NCBI GenBank assembly: GCA_007134165.1
Contig: SLLJ01000047.1
Span: 1-6,802, forward strand
Length of the DNA: 6,802 nucleotides
Source of the DNA: Nitriliruptoraceae bacterium
GTDB lineage: Bacteria; Actinomycetota; Nitriliruptoria; Nitriliruptorales; Nitriliruptoraceae
Direction: 5' to 3'
Positions within the stretch are counted from its first letter, which is position 1, and every line of letters starts with the position of its first letter. The notes beneath the pieces were generated by a model. That model was not told the DNA's origin. It searched no databases and saw only the letters and a program-made list of their open reading frames with translations. A program made the position numbers and the translations under genes. Shown piece by piece: positions 6,460 through 6,802 of the stretch.

Positions 6460-6511
6460 GGACGGGTCAACCGTGTGGCTCGGAAACGCCGAGCCGCTGC
6501 CGGACCCGTCC
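6460..6511 (+). terminator. Nested hairpin terminator after the acetyltransferase
   Basis: Two stems are nested. The outer is GGACGGGTC (6460-6468) with GACCCGTCC (6503-6511), perfect over 9 bp. The inner is GTGGCTCGG (6475-6483) with CCGAGCCGC (6489-6497), 9 pairs including one T-G, closing a 5-base loop AAACG. No T-run follows, as is common for hairpin terminators in high-GC actinobacteria. It begins 14 bases after the second TGA at 6445, which fits the longer version of the gene as the original transcript end. Confidence 0.6.
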
Positions 6512-6521
6512 TGGCCGCACA

Positions 6522-6791
6522 GGAAGCCTGCCCGTACGGCGGCAGACTGGAGGCGAACTGCGTCCCGTCCTCGCGGAGGAGCTCGGGTGGGCTCTTCACC
6601 GCGCCGACGAGCCGTGACGGCCTTGGCACCGGACCTGGCTGCTGCGGCTCGTCGAGTGCGAACAGGTCGCGACAGAGCTGTGGCCAAGGTCGTGCAGAAG
6701 TCATGGCATCTCAAAGCTCCTCGTCCACGACATCGCGGTCATGCGCCGCGCCCTCGCCGACGCGACGGGCGCAGACGACCCGTCGACCTGA
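6522..6791 (+). pseudogene. Degraded reading frame, family not recognised
   Basis: One frame with coding-like composition reads GGELRPVLAEELGWALHRAD up to a TGA at 6615-6617. It continues in frame as RPWHRTWLLRLVECEQVATE (6618-6677), becomes less coding-like around 6680-6710, then reads KLLVHDIAVMRRALADATGA up to a TGA at 6789-6791. After the first TGA there is no usable start except an ATG near the end, and no ribosome binding site is evident. I cannot name a family. It looks like a small alpha-helical protein gene that has gained a stop and perhaps an indel. The left boundary is a guess, and it may not be a gene at all. Confidence 0.3.
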
Positions 6792-6802
6792 ACCCGATTC
6801 CA

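Larger units (their letters stand above)
6446..6802. other. Right-end region: terminator and degraded sequence only
   Basis: The last 357 bases hold the nested hairpin at 6460-6511 and a broken reading frame (about 6522-6791). I see no intact gene. Minus-strand open frames here are Arg/Pro/Ala-rich with no recognisable motif and no good start signal. Confidence 0.5.

Noticed and set aside
6395..6617. Reassignment of TGA to Trp as a general explanation for the in-frame TGAs
   Set aside because: The intact operon genes all end at TGA codons, three of which sit at proper gene ends or overlaps, and Trp is encoded by TGG throughout. Local mutation or base error is simpler.

Overview
The window is uniformly GC-rich with strongly GC-biased third codon positions, GTG starts, 4-base start/stop overlaps and actinobacterial-type protein families. 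This points to a high-GC Actinomycetota chromosome. The genus cannot be told from the sequence alone.

Layout. The left edge (1-590) holds a broken toxin-antitoxin-like pair on the + strand: a Phd/YefM-type antitoxin overlapping a small partner gene by GTGA, with three apparent 1-base frameshifts between them. A stretch with no gene I can support follows (588-1086). Next is a decayed fragment of an actinomycete-type tyrosine integrase (about 1087-1370, + strand). The middle is intact and reads on the minus strand, from right to left. It starts with a MelB/GPH-type MFS transporter (5850 to 4432), followed by a PaaK/CapK-type adenylate-forming enzyme (4435 to 3119) and a BcerS/YghO-like double GNAT-fold acyltransferase (3122 to 2073). 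After a 188-base gap comes a four-helix membrane protein (1884 to 1414). A small GNAT acetyltransferase (5960-6397, + strand) is divergent from the operon. It stops at a TGA exactly where its family has a conserved Trp, and the missing family C-terminus is still encoded in frame up to 6445. A nested hairpin terminator follows (6460-6511). The right end (6446-6802) holds only a degraded reading frame of unknown family.

How it may work. The three overlapping genes look like one translationally coupled unit. The carboxylate-activating enzyme would supply an acyl-adenylate or acyl-thioester, the BcerS/YghO-like enzyme would transfer an acyl group to an amine, and the cation-coupled transporter would move the substrate or product across the membrane. 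This acyl-activation, N-acyl-transfer and transport reading is inference from family membership and gene coupling. No substrate can be read from the sequence. It is the most interesting candidate system in the window. The flanks carry mobile-element and toxin-antitoxin debris, as in an old, eroding accessory region around a maintained operon.
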